In this document: positions 45,144-54,655 of the stretch, one piece after another | How the letters are laid out: each line of letters starts with the position of its first letter | How positions within the stretch are numbered: position 1 is the stretch's first letter | Source: an uncultured Bacteroidota bacterium | Lineage (GTDB): Bacteria > Bacteroidota > Bacteroidia > Flavobacteriales > Flavobacteriaceae | DNA: 64,000 bases | Direction of reading: 5' to 3' | NCBI GenBank assembly: GCA_913047695.1 | Contig: CAJWUI010000002.1 | Coordinates: forward strand, 124,001-188,000 | Program-made: the position numbers and the translations under genes | Notes under the pieces: model-generated | Database searches by the model: none | What the model saw: the letters and a program-made list of their open reading frames with translations, nothing else | What the model was told of the DNA's origin: nothing

Positions 45144-46082
45144 ATGTTTTCTAAACGTATATTTCTAATTTCTTTATTTTTTTTAGGGCAAATACTCTCG
45201 ATTTATTCTCAAGATGAAGAGGAAGATTTAACTGAAGAAATGATCCCTTTTGATGCAGTTATACAATCTGAAATGGGAGGAAAGAGAGTCAAATTTTATG
45301 GAAATACAAGTTTAAATTTCAATCAAGCTTATTTTTCAAATTGGATTTCAGGAGGTGAAAGTTCACTTACGGTGCTATATAGACTAAATTATAATTTCAA
45401 TTATTCAGATAGAACAGGTCTTGTCTGGGATACAAATGTTTTATTTTCACTAGGAACCACCTACATATCAGGCAATAAATTTTTAAAAAAAGCAGACGAT
45501 AGAATTGAAATATCTTCTCTTTTAGGTAAACAAATAAATCAATTCTGGAGTTACTCTTCATTATTTAATATTAAAACTCAATTGCTTCCAGGATATAGAT
45601 ATTACTTTGAAGATGGTGTTGAGGCTAGAGAAAAAGTTTCTCAATTTTTATCTCCTGGGATTGTTCAAACTGGTTTAGGATTGTACTATAAAAGGAGTGC
45701 AGATTTTAGGTTAAATCTTTCACCACTTTCTGCAAGAGCTATTATAGTCTCTAAAAATTTCACTAGTGTTCTATCAGAAGGAGCTCAATATTTTGGTGTT
45801 AATAAAGATAGAGGGATAAAATATTTTTTCGGGGCGTTAATATCTGGGTATTACAGAAAACAGATAATGAAAAATGTAATTTGGGAAAATAATTATAGCG
45901 TATATGTCAATTATCTTGAAAAAACTAAAAATGTGGATTTTGATTGGAATTCAAATATTAGATTTAAAGTAAATAATCAGATTTCTGGAAACTTTGTACT
46001 TCATTTACTTTACGATGACGATTTAATTGGGGATTTACAAGTAAGAGAGTTGCTCGGTCTTGGAATAAATATTGATTTATAA
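45144..46082 (+). CDS. DUF3078 outer-membrane beta-barrel protein
   Basis: This 312-residue protein has a signal peptide (to about YSQ, residue 23), an acidic stretch (DEEEDLTEE), and then alternating beta strands with the DUF3078 opening FNQAYFSNWISGGE, consistent with an outer-membrane barrel. Function unknown. I used the ATG at 45144, which starts the signal peptide cleanly; a TTG eight codons upstream is less likely. It is a single gene; its stop is 4 bases from the convergent downstream gene. Confidence 0.85.
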   Translation: MFSKRIFLISLFFLGQILSIYSQDEEEDLTEEMIPFDAVIQSEMGGKRVKFYGNTSLNFNQAYFSNWISGGESSLTVLYRLNYNFNYSDRTGLVWDTNVLFSLGTTYISGNKFLKKADDRIEISSLLGKQINQFWSYSSLFNIKTQLLPGYRYYFEDGVEAREKVSQFLSPGIVQTGLGLYYKRSADFRLNLSPLSARAIIVSKNFTSVLSEGAQYFGVNKDRGIKYFFGALISGYYRKQIMKNVIWENNYSVYVNYLEKTKNVDFDWNSNIRFKVNNQISGNFVLHLLYDDDLIGDLQVRELLGLGINIDL

Positions 46083-46086
46083 GTTT

Positions 46087-46590
46087 TTACTTACCTCGAG
46101 CTCTATCGATAAACCAATCGTAGTTGTAAAATGTAACAAAAACGTTGTAAACAGTTCCCTGTCCCCTAGGGTATAATTCAATTAAAACAGTTTTATCTTC
46201 ATCTACAAAGCGGACTCCTGGAAGATTTTTCATAATTAAATTAGGATTTGACCAATTTTCTTGAGCGTAAACAACTTTGTAATTTTGCGATTCAAAATGT
46301 GATCTAGTACTTTTTAAATAATTTGTGGCTTCTAGAAGTGTTAAATTTTGTTTACTCCAAATATTTATGCTTACTAGTCTTTTGTCTCTCTCAACAAAAG
46401 ATCTGTTCCTAAAGGCGTAATTAGTTCCACTTCCAAAAGAAAGTTTTTTAAGCGTCTTTGAGTTTTTATTTAATATGGCTTTTGCATCATCTATTGGCAT
46501 TTGAAAATAAAACGATTTGAAAAGATTTTGCGCAGCTAAATCAGAAAAAGACAGAAAACAAAAGATAGTAAATAGACAAGGATACTTCAT
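46087..46590 (-). CDS. Secreted protein of unknown function
   Basis: This 167-residue protein has a signal peptide (to about LAAQ, residue 21) and a mixed alpha/beta domain with MPIDDAKAILNKNSK near residue 31, LLEATNYLKSTRSHF near 85 and FYNYDWFIDRAR at the end. I do not recognise the family. It is a single gene with an exact TAnnTTTG box 21 bases upstream, so it is probably expressed on its own. Confidence 0.7.
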   Translation of the reverse strand: MKYPCLFTIFCFLSFSDLAAQNLFKSFYFQMPIDDAKAILNKNSKTLKKLSFGSGTNYAFRNRSFVERDKRLVSINIWSKQNLTLLEATNYLKSTRSHFESQNYKVVYAQENWSNPNLIMKNLPGVRFVDEDKTVLIELYPRGQGTVYNVFVTFYNYDWFIDRARGK

Positions 46591-46610
46591 CTGTTATATT
46601 ATGGCTACTA

Positions 46611-46618
46611 CAAAGATA
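46611..46618 (-). promoter_or_regulatory. Candidate -7 box before the secreted unknown protein
   Basis: The minus strand reads TATCTTTG, an exact TAnnTTTG match, 21 bases before the ATG at 46590. The divergent gap 46591-46695 also has a near match TAAATTGG 20 bases before the SDR gene on the plus strand (46669-46676). Confidence 0.4.
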
Positions 46619-46695
46619 AATAAGTTTAATAATTTATTTTTTGAATATAAACTCAAAACTTATTTTTTTAAATTGGAAAAAAATAAAGGATTTAC

Positions 46696-47496
46696 ATGAT
46701 AAACCAATATGCATTAATCACTGGAGCTTCCTCAGGTATAGGACTGGAAATTTCAAAATGTTTAGCAATTAAAGGCTTTTCATTAATTCTTGTTTCTCGG
46801 AGAAAGCAAAGACTAGAAGAGATTATGGATGACCTAATTAATGAATTTAAAGTTAAGGTAGATATAATTCCTGCCGATCTAGAAGATGAAAAAACACCTG
46901 ATTTAATTTATGATTATTGTAAAGGCAAGGGATATTTTGTCAATTTATTAGTTAATAATGCAGGTTATGCTTTACCAAAACCATTTCATGAGACCCCAAT
47001 GGAAGATGAGGAGAAATTTCTTCGTGTTTTAGGTATTTCAGTAGTAGCACTTACCAAGCTATTTATAAAAGATATGATAAAAGAAAAAACAGGTAAAATC
47101 ATGATGATTTCTTCTGTGGCTGCATTTGCACCTCCATCTTCTATTCAAACACTTTATGGCCCCGTAAAAACATTTATTAATAGATTTAGTGAAGGTTTAA
47201 ATCTTTCATATAATTCGTTAGGAATTACTTCAACCGCAATTTGCCCTGGTTATACCATAACAAATTTTCACGCCGCAAGTGGTGTCCAGAATGAAATAGA
47301 CCGTGTTCCTTCATTTATGAAAAAAAAGGCCTCCCGTATTGCTCAAGAGGCAGTCGTAGAAACATTAAAAGGTAAAAAAGTTTATGTACCTACATTAACT
47401 TTTAAAATAATAGTGTTTTTGTTAAAGGTAATGCCTCAATCTTTATTTTGGTTTTTCAGTAAAAGATTGGCACCTGGGCGATATGAGAAAATATAG
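46696..47496 (+). CDS. Short-chain dehydrogenase/reductase (classical SDR)
   Basis: This 266-residue protein has the NAD(P) motif TGASSGIGLEISK (about 9-21), VSRRKQRL suggesting NADP use (Arg-Arg after strand 2), NNAG (about 89-92), a catalytic Ser in MISSVAAF and YGPVK with the Tyr-Lys pair (about 154-158). The C-terminal hydrophobic stretch (FKIIVFLLKVMPQSLFWFF) suggests membrane association, as in the DltE/YqjQ-like SDRs. The substrate is unknown. AAAGGA lies 8 bases before the ATG. Confidence 0.88.
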   Translation: MINQYALITGASSGIGLEISKCLAIKGFSLILVSRRKQRLEEIMDDLINEFKVKVDIIPADLEDEKTPDLIYDYCKGKGYFVNLLVNNAGYALPKPFHETPMEDEEKFLRVLGISVVALTKLFIKDMIKEKTGKIMMISSVAAFAPPSSIQTLYGPVKTFINRFSEGLNLSYNSLGITSTAICPGYTITNFHAASGVQNEIDRVPSFMKKKASRIAQEAVVETLKGKKVYVPTLTFKIIVFLLKVMPQSLFWFFSKRLAPGRYEKI

Positions 47497-47497
47497 T

Positions 47498-48109
47498 TTA
47501 TTTAATTCCAGTGATAATTAGTGTTCCTTTCCAATCTTCTTTTTCACCGTATCTCCATGATTTAATGTCATTATATCCTGCACTTATAAAAAAATTCATC
47601 CAGTCTTTTTCACTAAACAACTTCATATCTTTTATCCCACAATTTTGAGGCCAGCTATGAGAAATTTTATTTTCAAAATAGAAATCAATTCCAATAATTA
47701 ACCTTCCATTAGGTTTTAGCCAATAGTTATAAATCTCATTTATCAGTTTTTTGGGGTTTTCAACATAGTAAAGAACTTCCATCGAATGCACTATATTTAC
47801 CTTTTTATCTGGTTTCCAAGTCATTAAATCAGCACAGTGATATTCGTATCTAGGTAGTATATTTTTTGCTTTTGAAATCATTTTTTTTGAGCCATCTACT
47901 CCAATAGCTTTTTCACATTTATTATTTTCAGAAACTTTTCTTATCACCCACCCATTTCCACAACCAGCGTCTATAAATGTGAAATGATCTAAATTTTTTG
48001 TTGAATAATTAATCATATTGTTTACTGAATCTCTGTGGTTTTTTTCCATACCAAAATCCTTATCTAAGTCAGCCCATTCACCAAATACCTCGATTGCATT
48101 TTTTTTCAT
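47498..48109 (-). CDS. Class I SAM-dependent methyltransferase
   Basis: This 203-residue protein has a Rossmann methyltransferase fold: DAGCGNGWVIRKVSE (motif I, about 46-60), KAIGVDGSKKMISKA (motif II), ADLMTWKP and HSMEVLYYVENP (motif post-I/IV). The substrate cannot be deduced. It is 19 bases downstream of the YqaA gene on the same strand and its stop is 1 base from the convergent SDR gene. Confidence 0.85.
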   Translation of the reverse strand: MKKNAIEVFGEWADLDKDFGMEKNHRDSVNNMINYSTKNLDHFTFIDAGCGNGWVIRKVSENNKCEKAIGVDGSKKMISKAKNILPRYEYHCADLMTWKPDKKVNIVHSMEVLYYVENPKKLINEIYNYWLKPNGRLIIGIDFYFENKISHSWPQNCGIKDMKLFSEKDWMNFFISAGYNDIKSWRYGEKEDWKGTLIITGIK

Positions 48110-48128
48110 TTTATTAAACTATGAAATG

Positions 48129-48581
48129 TTAAAAGAAAAAATTATAACCTAAAATAGTGATTAAGGCCCAAATGACATATCGTAACATTTTACCTATGAA
48201 CATCCAAAGACTAACTTTTATAAAATTAATTTTATAAAACCCTAATCCAACAGCAAAAATATCTCCTATTAAGGGTAACCAACAGAAAAATGCCAAAGGA
48301 CTTTTCCATTTATCAACCTTGTCTCTAACTTCTTCAATTTTTGTTTTATCCAAACCTGTAAAAAATTTTATGAACGTCCATTCTCCCAATCTTCCTAAAC
48401 CATAACTACTTATTCCTCCAAGCCAGTTTCCCAGAGTTGCTATAAATAAGCACATTTCAAGTGGATATTGATTTGCAAGAAGAAAACTCAAAACCAATTC
48501 AGAACTGAAAGGGATTATAGTAGCAGCAATAAAACTCGAAACAAAAAGACCCAATAGACCCAGTTCTAAAAAACTCTCCAT
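48129..48581 (-). CDS. YqaA/DedA-like (VTT domain) membrane protein
   Basis: This 150-residue protein has about four hydrophobic segments with LGLLGLFVSSFIAATIIPFSSE at the start in essence, LGNWLGGISSYGLGRLGE (about 50-67) and FCWLPLIGDIFAVGLGF (about 98-114). This is the SNARE-associated/VTT pattern of YqaA proteins, with the polar FxxxPxxGD motif. VTT proteins are implicated in lipid flipping; this one is unstudied. It probably forms a pair with the methyltransferase gene. Confidence 0.88.
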   Translation of the reverse strand: MESFLELGLLGLFVSSFIAATIIPFSSELVLSFLLANQYPLEMCLFIATLGNWLGGISSYGLGRLGEWTFIKFFTGLDKTKIEEVRDKVDKWKSPLAFFCWLPLIGDIFAVGLGFYKINFIKVSLWMFIGKMLRYVIWALITILGYNFFF

Positions 48582-48704
48582 TTATTTCTAATTTAGTTTG
48601 ATCATTAACTTATATATTGATACTGCAACTATTGATTAATTTAATATTTATTAAGAATCAAATTTGATTATATTTATGTGTCAATTTATTCAAATTAATT
48701 TATA

Positions 48705-51700
48705 ATGAGACTGACCATAAACTTATCATTACAGCTTTTTTTCTCATTATTTTTTATTGTTGCTCAAGAACAAGAGACCTCTAATATTAACGATAAAAAA
48801 CTTGGCAACCTTGAGATTAAAAATTATACAAATAAGTTTTTAGAAAGGCCTGAGTCGGTATGGTCAGTTCTACGTTCAAGCAAGTCAAAAAAAATATTTT
48901 ATGGAACCTATGGAGGAGTTCTTGAATATGACGGGATAAATGTAGAAGCAATTGAAATTGATGGTCCAATAGAAAATGAAATTAGAACATCATTCACGAG
49001 GACCTTATTGGAGGATCAAAACAATAACATTTATGCTGCAGGAGGAGGGTTTTTTGGAAAAATTATAGATAGTGATTTTGGTGGATCTGAATATGTTTCA
49101 TTGATGGGAAAAATTCCTGACACGATTAATCCATATATTCAAGTTTTTTGGGGAGGTGTTAACAAAGAAAATGACATTTATTTGTATACACGGGATTTGA
49201 TTTTTAAATATAATGGACAAGAGTTCGACAAAGTATGGAAGATTTCAGATAGAGAAGAAGGTGTTGATTCATATGGGTCAATCCAAACAATATTAAAAGT
49301 TGATGAAAGAATTTTTACAAGGGTTTGGGGGATAGGTCTTTTTGAACTGGTAAATGACAGCTTTCAATTTATAGAAAATTCCGAGCTTTTTTCATCAAAT
49401 AGGATTGAATCAATGGTTTCTCTAGATGACAAAAAAATTGCTGTGTTTAGCAGTAAACTTGGTGTTGCAATTTTTGATAGTCTCAATAATTTCAAACTAC
49501 TTAATAAAAAACAGGTAAATAAATGGTTAAAAGAGAAACTTATATACAATGTATCAGAAGTAAAAAAACTTTCTGATGGCAAAATACCCTTAATTTCCTT
49601 TGAGGGAGGAGTTTTAGTACTTAATAAAAATTTAGACGTGGTTGATTTGATCGATCAAAGTGATGGATTACTTTCCAATACTATTACCTCGATTTATGTA
49701 GATCAAAATGATGATATTTATTCAACCAGTCTTTTATCTGCCTCTAAAATTAAGTTAAGTAATTCTGTAACCAGCTTTACAGAAGCAAATGGGATAAAGG
49801 GTCTTGTTCAAAAAATCAAAAAAATTGACAACAAGATTTATTTTAGCACAACAGAGGATATTTTTCGTGTTGATGAAAGTACATCTTCACTAAATAATAA
49901 TAAAATTGTTGACCTTCAAATAAATGATATTCCAAAAGACTTTATATCATTCGGGGGAAATATACTGTCAGTAAATAATTTAAATTCCTTACTTATTCGA
50001 AAGCAAAATAAAAGTTTAGTATCTAATGATAGACTTTTAGAATCACCTGTAAAAAGCTTATTGGATGATAGCCTTCTAATTATGGCCCATCCTATTGATG
50101 GGATTATTTTCTTTAAGCTACTTAACGATAAAAGAATAATAAAAATAAATAGTAGTAGGATATTTAATAAACTAGGAGTTTTAGGTATCAAGGAAATTGC
50201 AAAGGGAGTTTTATTTGTTGAAACCATAAACAATGAAGGTTCTTTTATATGCAATTATGATAAAAAAGGAAATATAAATTCAAAAAGATTACTTACTCCA
50301 GATAATCAAAAGGTGTTTAACTCTGAGAATTTTCAAAATGATCAAATATTTAATTCGCAAATAGACCAAGAAGAATATTTCGTTCCTTTAGAACTAAATT
50401 TAATAAATACAGGTGCAGGATATTTCATTTTTGATCAAAATTTGGATTTATATAGTTTTAATGAAGATTTTTATTTAACTCCAACAGAACAAAATTTACT
50501 CTCCATCTTCGAAAAAAATCTAACCAACTTTGACCCGATAACAAGACTTGCCAACATATCTGGAAGGCAACAATTTACTTCTGTAAATCCCTTAACAAAA
50601 AATAACTGGTTTTTATCTAGCCAAGGTTTAATTGAAGTTAATTTTAAAGAAAATGGGCAGTATGATATTGTCGGTGAATATCCTTACGGTGTAATTGATA
50701 TAAATGAATTATCTGGGGCTATTTTTGCAGATAATATTGGTTCTGAAAATCTTTTATGGTTAGGCTCTAAAGACTCAAAACTAATCAGCTATCTCCCAAA
50801 TAAATATTTAAATGAGAAAAAAATTAATGTAAAACCAATAATTAATAATGCTGCTTTTAATGGACAAATTATTAATTTATTTCAAAGTGATTTTTCATAT
50901 AATAATTCAAGAAATATTAAAATTGAATTTAGTTTTCCTTCGCTTGAAAAAGTTGAGGAAAACCTTTTCAGATACAGACTTATTGGTTTAAATGAAACAT
51001 GGTCAGATTGGTCTACAACAACTGAAGGTATTTTTACTAACCTTTATGAGGGAGATTATATTTTCGAAGTACAAGCTCTGGATGCAAACTTTAATGAAAG
51101 TGAAATCGAAAGTTTCTTATTTTCTATTAGTCCACCTTGGTATAGATCATATTTAGCCTACTTTATTTATGTTCTATTTATAGCCGCATTAATATGGTTC
51201 TTTGGGAAATATCAAGCTAAGCGTTCATTAGCTAAAGCTGAAAATGAAAGAAGAGAAAAGGATCTTGAAGAAGCAAAACAAATTCAAGAAAGTATGCTCC
51301 CTAAATCATACCCACAAATTGATGGGTTAAGTATAACAGCTGGTCTTATTACTTCTACAGAAGTTGGAGGTGATTATTATGATTTTTTTGAAAGTACTGA
51401 TAAAAGTAATAGTATCCATGTTATTTGTGGAGATGCTACTGGTCACGGAACTGCTGCAGGAATGATGGTTTCAATAATTAAATCTGCGCTTAACGGGCTA
51501 CCAAATCTTCCAGTTAACGAAATACTCGAGAGGTTAAATAATATAGTTAAGAAAATCAACTTGGGTAGATTAAGGATGAGTTTAAATGTTGCGAAAATAG
51601 ACAAAAATGAAATCCAAATTAGTGCAGCTGCAATGCCACCAACTTATCTATTTAAGGCAAAATCTAACACCTGCGAAGAAATTATGATTGAAGGACTACC

Positions 51701-51974
51701 ATTAGGTGGCTTGAAAAACGAAAAATTTAAAATGCTTAAAAAGAATTTTCAAAAAGGTGATGTCTTAGTTATGCTTTCAGATGGATTACCTGAAGCTTCA
51801 AATGAAAAGCAGGAGATGTATGATTATGATAGAATAAAAGAATTAATATCTAAAAATCATAGAAAGGAGCCAAAAGAGATAAAAAAACAACTATTTGACA
51901 GCTTAAATCTTTGGATTAATGGCGGTTTACCAGATGATGACGTAACATTAGTTATTGTTAAAAAAGTGGCGTAA
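48705..51974 (+). CDS. Periplasmic beta-propeller sensor with cytoplasmic SpoIIE/PP2C phosphatase
   Basis: This 1089-residue signalling protein has a signal peptide (about 1-20), a long propeller-type sensor (about 40-740), a Y_Y_Y domain (about 745-815; FRYRLIGLNETWSDW), one membrane helix (about 822-842), a short coiled coil and a SpoIIE-type phosphatase (about 870-1089). All metal Asp motifs are present: GGDYYDF, CGDATGHG, MLSDGLPE and PDDDVT. It resembles the sensor half of hybrid two-component proteins, but its output dephosphorylates a STAS protein. A fitting STAS/kinase pair is encoded 4 kb downstream. It converges on the lipoprotein operon with 17 bases between stops. Confidence 0.93.
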   Translation: MRLTINLSLQLFFSLFFIVAQEQETSNINDKKLGNLEIKNYTNKFLERPESVWSVLRSSKSKKIFYGTYGGVLEYDGINVEAIEIDGPIENEIRTSFTRTLLEDQNNNIYAAGGGFFGKIIDSDFGGSEYVSLMGKIPDTINPYIQVFWGGVNKENDIYLYTRDLIFKYNGQEFDKVWKISDREEGVDSYGSIQTILKVDERIFTRVWGIGLFELVNDSFQFIENSELFSSNRIESMVSLDDKKIAVFSSKLGVAIFDSLNNFKLLNKKQVNKWLKEKLIYNVSEVKKLSDGKIPLISFEGGVLVLNKNLDVVDLIDQSDGLLSNTITSIYVDQNDDIYSTSLLSASKIKLSNSVTSFTEANGIKGLVQKIKKIDNKIYFSTTEDIFRVDESTSSLNNNKIVDLQINDIPKDFISFGGNILSVNNLNSLLIRKQNKSLVSNDRLLESPVKSLLDDSLLIMAHPIDGIIFFKLLNDKRIIKINSSRIFNKLGVLGIKEIAKGVLFVETINNEGSFICNYDKKGNINSKRLLTPDNQKVFNSENFQNDQIFNSQIDQEEYFVPLELNLINTGAGYFIFDQNLDLYSFNEDFYLTPTEQNLLSIFEKNLTNFDPITRLANISGRQQFTSVNPLTKNNWFLSSQGLIEVNFKENGQYDIVGEYPYGVIDINELSGAIFADNIGSENLLWLGSKDSKLISYLPNKYLNEKKINVKPIINNAAFNGQIINLFQSDFSYNNSRNIKIEFSFPSLEKVEENLFRYRLIGLNETWSDWSTTTEGIFTNLYEGDYIFEVQALDANFNESEIESFLFSISPPWYRSYLAYFIYVLFIAALIWFFGKYQAKRSLAKAENERREKDLEEAKQIQESMLPKSYPQIDGLSITAGLITSTEVGGDYYDFFESTDKSNSIHVICGDATGHGTAAGMMVSIIKSALNGLPNLPVNEILERLNNIVKKINLGRLRMSLNVAKIDKNEIQISAAAMPPTYLFKAKSNTCEEIMIEGLPLGGLKNEKFKMLKKNFQKGDVLVMLSDGLPEASNEKQEMYDYDRIKELISKNHRKEPKEIKKQLFDSLNLWINGGLPDDDVTLVIVKKVA

Positions 51975-51991
51975 ATTTTTAATTGAAGACT

Positions 51992-52354
51992 TTAGTTTGT
52001 AGAATAGGCTGAAAATACCCTGTTATTTGTAGATTTTTTAAAGTTTACTTTCCTAACTTTTTTCTTCTTATCTGTATTTTTTTCTTTATTTGTAAAATTA
52101 GGGCTCTTTTTTTTTGAGGAACCGTATCCGCTGTATTTATAATTACTTTCTAAGGAAGATTTAAGATTTTCTGAGTTTGCAGTTGAGTTTTTGTAGTTAT
52201 TAATTCTCGCCTCTTTATTGAAAAGACCTTTACTTTTTTCAGTAATCTTTAAAAATGCATCTGCTCGATCAGGCTTTTTTTCCATACCATTACTACAATG
52301 TAAAAGCACCAGTGGAATTAAGAATACACCTAAAAAGGAAAACAATTTATTCAT
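51992..52354 (-). CDS. Small lipoprotein c of the triplicated lipoprotein operon
   Basis: This 120-residue lipoprotein has lipobox LLHC20. After it come a FLKITEKSKGLFNKEARINNY-type segment, YSGYGS, a Lys-rich middle, and the C-terminus VFSAYSTN. Its paralogues are the products at 53355-53720 and 54656-54994; all three end in the same YSTN. No known domain is recognised. It is the last gene of the six-gene operon and starts 6 bases after large lipoprotein C. The charge pattern suggests an unfolded linker that may bind an acidic partner or the wall; this is inference. Confidence 0.78.
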   Translation of the reverse strand: MNKLFSFLGVFLIPLVLLHCSNGMEKKPDRADAFLKITEKSKGLFNKEARINNYKNSTANSENLKSSLESNYKYSGYGSSKKKSPNFTNKEKNTDKKKKVRKVNFKKSTNNRVFSAYSTN

Positions 52355-52360
52355 ATAAAA

Positions 52361-53344
52361 CTACTTAATTCGGCCATACACAACTCCTCTATATACATTA
52401 CCTAAGCTGTCTAATTGTGTTTGTAAAAATAAATCATCGTTGTAAAAATCAAAATTTCTAGTTCCACTATCTGCATCGAAGGGAGATCCCTCCTCTCTAC
52501 GCTCTCTTTTTGGGAAATATTGCCCTCCAGAAAAAAATTCGCCGTACTCTTTGATACTATTTTCATCAACAAATTCATATTCGCCATATCCTCCGTGGCC
52601 AAACCATAAAGGATCATCTGGGTCAGACATTCCAGTATTATCTACTTGATAAATAAATCTACCATTTAGCCTAAAGTGTACATCAAGTTTTCCATCATTT
52701 GGAACACTAATTGTGTCAATAGGAATATTATTTACATATTGAATTTCGAACGTTCTTTTCCAAATGCCATCAATTTTTGATGAATTTGGGGTCACATCGG
52801 GTAATTTTTTCCATAATTCTATATAATTTTCCCCAAACTCATTTTGTAAATTCTCACCTTCTTGATTATCGTTAACGAAATCGTATGTTAGTAAATCATT
52901 ACTAACGGAAAATTTAAATGGAGTCGGTCTAGCCTCCTTTTTAACATCAATTTCAACTACACCATCGATGCCACCACCCCATAACCAACTAATAGCACCT
53001 CCAGTTGCATGAGTTATAGTTTCTGTAATTACATTATCATCAATTTTAAATTTTCCGTACATTCCACTTCCACTTTTCCAATCATTTGATGAGTCGTATA
53101 CATTATCAATCCAGGCTACATTTCCTTTATGAAAAACTTTTATTTGTCTGTATTCAGGATCAGTGTCTTTTATATAAACCGTGTCGACTGCCATTCCTTT
53201 AACGGTTTGGATAGTTCCAATTCTTTCCCAAAAACCGTTCAATTTATCTTCTACAGTTAAAATTTCTTCTTGGGGTTTCTTGACTTCTCCACAACCAATA
53301 ATTGTAAGTACTAGAGCAAAGATTAAAAAGAGATTAAATTTCAT
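52361..53344 (-). CDS. Large lipoprotein C of the triplicated operon
   Basis: This 327-residue lipoprotein has lipobox IIGC18. It contains two copies of a beta-rich unit: GFWERIGTIQTVKGMAVDT (near residue 37) and GIWKRTFEIQYVNNIPIDT (near residue 192), each followed by a G.YG element (GSGMYGKF; GHGGYGEYEF). The ending GVVYGRIK is shared with its paralogues at 53722-54648 and 55008-55952. A two-domain lipocalin-like barrel is my best structural guess. It starts 10 bases after small lipoprotein b. This copy has the longest inserts of the three. Confidence 0.8.
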   Translation of the reverse strand: MKFNLFLIFALVLTIIGCGEVKKPQEEILTVEDKLNGFWERIGTIQTVKGMAVDTVYIKDTDPEYRQIKVFHKGNVAWIDNVYDSSNDWKSGSGMYGKFKIDDNVITETITHATGGAISWLWGGGIDGVVEIDVKKEARPTPFKFSVSNDLLTYDFVNDNQEGENLQNEFGENYIELWKKLPDVTPNSSKIDGIWKRTFEIQYVNNIPIDTISVPNDGKLDVHFRLNGRFIYQVDNTGMSDPDDPLWFGHGGYGEYEFVDENSIKEYGEFFSGGQYFPKRERREEGSPFDADSGTRNFDFYNDDLFLQTQLDSLGNVYRGVVYGRIK

Positions 53345-53354
53345 AATACAGATT

Positions 53355-53720
53355 TTAGTTTGTTGAATATGTTGAATAAGTCTGAGGAGAATTATTTTGA
53401 TAAGAGTAATTTACTTTCTTAGTTTTAGTATTCTTTTTGGATTTTTTGTTGTTGGAACTATTATCTTTTTTGGATGGGGTTGATCCATAACCATTATACG
53501 AAACGTTTTTACTTAATGATTCTTTTTTGTTAAGGTTTCTTACAATTGAGTTTTTGAATTTATTTTTTCTATCCTCTTGAGTAAAAAGATTTTCATTTTT
53601 TTTATCGATTTTTGAGAATGCTTCTAATGCATCTTTGCCAGAAGAACTTTTATTTTCGCTGCTGCACGAAAAAATTCCCAAAACAAAAAAACCTATTAAA
53701 ACTAGATGTTTCCCAAACAT
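53355..53720 (-). CDS. Small lipoprotein b of the triplicated operon
   Basis: This 121-residue lipoprotein has lipobox IFSC19. It shows the shared blocks FSKIDKKNENLFTQEDRKNKF, YNGYGS, a Lys/Asn/Ser-rich middle and the C-terminus TYSTYSTN. The frame is open a further 89 codons upstream, but that part lies inside large lipoprotein B in another frame. The ATG at 53720, one base after the preceding stop, starts a proper lipoprotein signal. Function unknown. Confidence 0.78.
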   Translation of the reverse strand: MFGKHLVLIGFFVLGIFSCSSENKSSSGKDALEAFSKIDKKNENLFTQEDRKNKFKNSIVRNLNKKESLSKNVSYNGYGSTPSKKDNSSNNKKSKKNTKTKKVNYSYQNNSPQTYSTYSTN

Positions 53721-53721
53721 T

Positions 53722-54648
53722 TTATTTGACTCTTTTGTAAACAACACCTCTACCTGTTGCTTCGTTATTCTGATTATTTCCAGAAAAGGATTTATCAATT
53801 TGTAAAAATAAATCGTCATTATAAAACAAAATATCGTGAGTCGTTTTGTTTGATTTTGGTTCAGACTCAGCTGTAAATGATCCACTTCCCCATTCAGCAT
53901 ATTCGTAAAGCTTATTATTTTTTTCATCCAATTCAAAAGTTCCATATCCTCCAAAGCCACCATACTCTGCTTGGTCTGAATCTGCAAAACCAGTTTGATC
54001 TACTTGGTACATGTATCTTCCTCTGTACATTACTTTCATATCTAAAATTACGTCGCTGGGTATTGATGTCGTATCTACAGGTATTTCGTTAACATATGCA
54101 ATTTCATAGACTCTCTTCCAAACTCCGTCTATACGCGACTTTGGCTCTAAATCTGGAAGTTTTGCAAAGTATTCAGCAAATTCACTTTCAGGTCTATTTT
54201 TTTGTGAGTAAGTCTGATCCCCTAAACTTATACTCATATTCCATGTTTGAGATTCTACATTGTTTTCATCTTTATATTGTTTTAATCCAGCACCCATTAA
54301 ACCTGTCCCGTGAGACATCAGTTCAGTAAGAGAATCACGAGAGTAAATATTGAATTTTCCGTAACCACCTGAGCCACCTTTCCATGGTGTCATTGAGTCT
54401 TTCCAAAAGTTGTTAACCCACATAACTCTATCGTTTAAATAAACTTTTATCTGTTTGTTATTTGGGGTTTGTGAGTTCACAAATGCAAGAGTATCAACAG
54501 CAATTCCGTTCATCAATTGAATGGTACCGACTCTATTCCAAAAACCTAGAATATCTTCCTCATAGCTGTCTATATTTTTATTTGTTTGGTTGTTTCCACA
54601 TGATACTAAAAAAATTAGTATTGAAACAAAAAGTATTTTTTTTGACAT
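53722..54648 (-). CDS. Large lipoprotein B of the triplicated operon
   Basis: This 308-residue lipoprotein has lipobox LVSC17. Repeat 1 begins GFWNRVGTIQLMNGIAVDT (near 35) with GGSGGYGKF, and repeat 2 begins GVWKRVYEIAYVNEIPVDT (near 180) with GGFGGYGTFEL; the ending is GVVYKRVK. The chosen ATG at 54648 gives a standard lipoprotein signal; a start 13 codons upstream is unneeded. It lies 7 bases after small lipoprotein a and 1 base before small lipoprotein b, so tight coupling of the pair is likely. Confidence 0.8.
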   Translation of the reverse strand: MSKKILFVSILIFLVSCGNNQTNKNIDSYEEDILGFWNRVGTIQLMNGIAVDTLAFVNSQTPNNKQIKVYLNDRVMWVNNFWKDSMTPWKGGSGGYGKFNIYSRDSLTELMSHGTGLMGAGLKQYKDENNVESQTWNMSISLGDQTYSQKNRPESEFAEYFAKLPDLEPKSRIDGVWKRVYEIAYVNEIPVDTTSIPSDVILDMKVMYRGRYMYQVDQTGFADSDQAEYGGFGGYGTFELDEKNNKLYEYAEWGSGSFTAESEPKSNKTTHDILFYNDDLFLQIDKSFSGNNQNNEATGRGVVYKRVK

Positions 54649-54655
54649 AATATTT

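Noticed and set aside
53721-53987. N-terminal extension of small lipoprotein b (89 extra codons)
   Set aside because: It lies within large lipoprotein B in another frame, has no composition of its own, and would place the lipoprotein signal in mid-protein.
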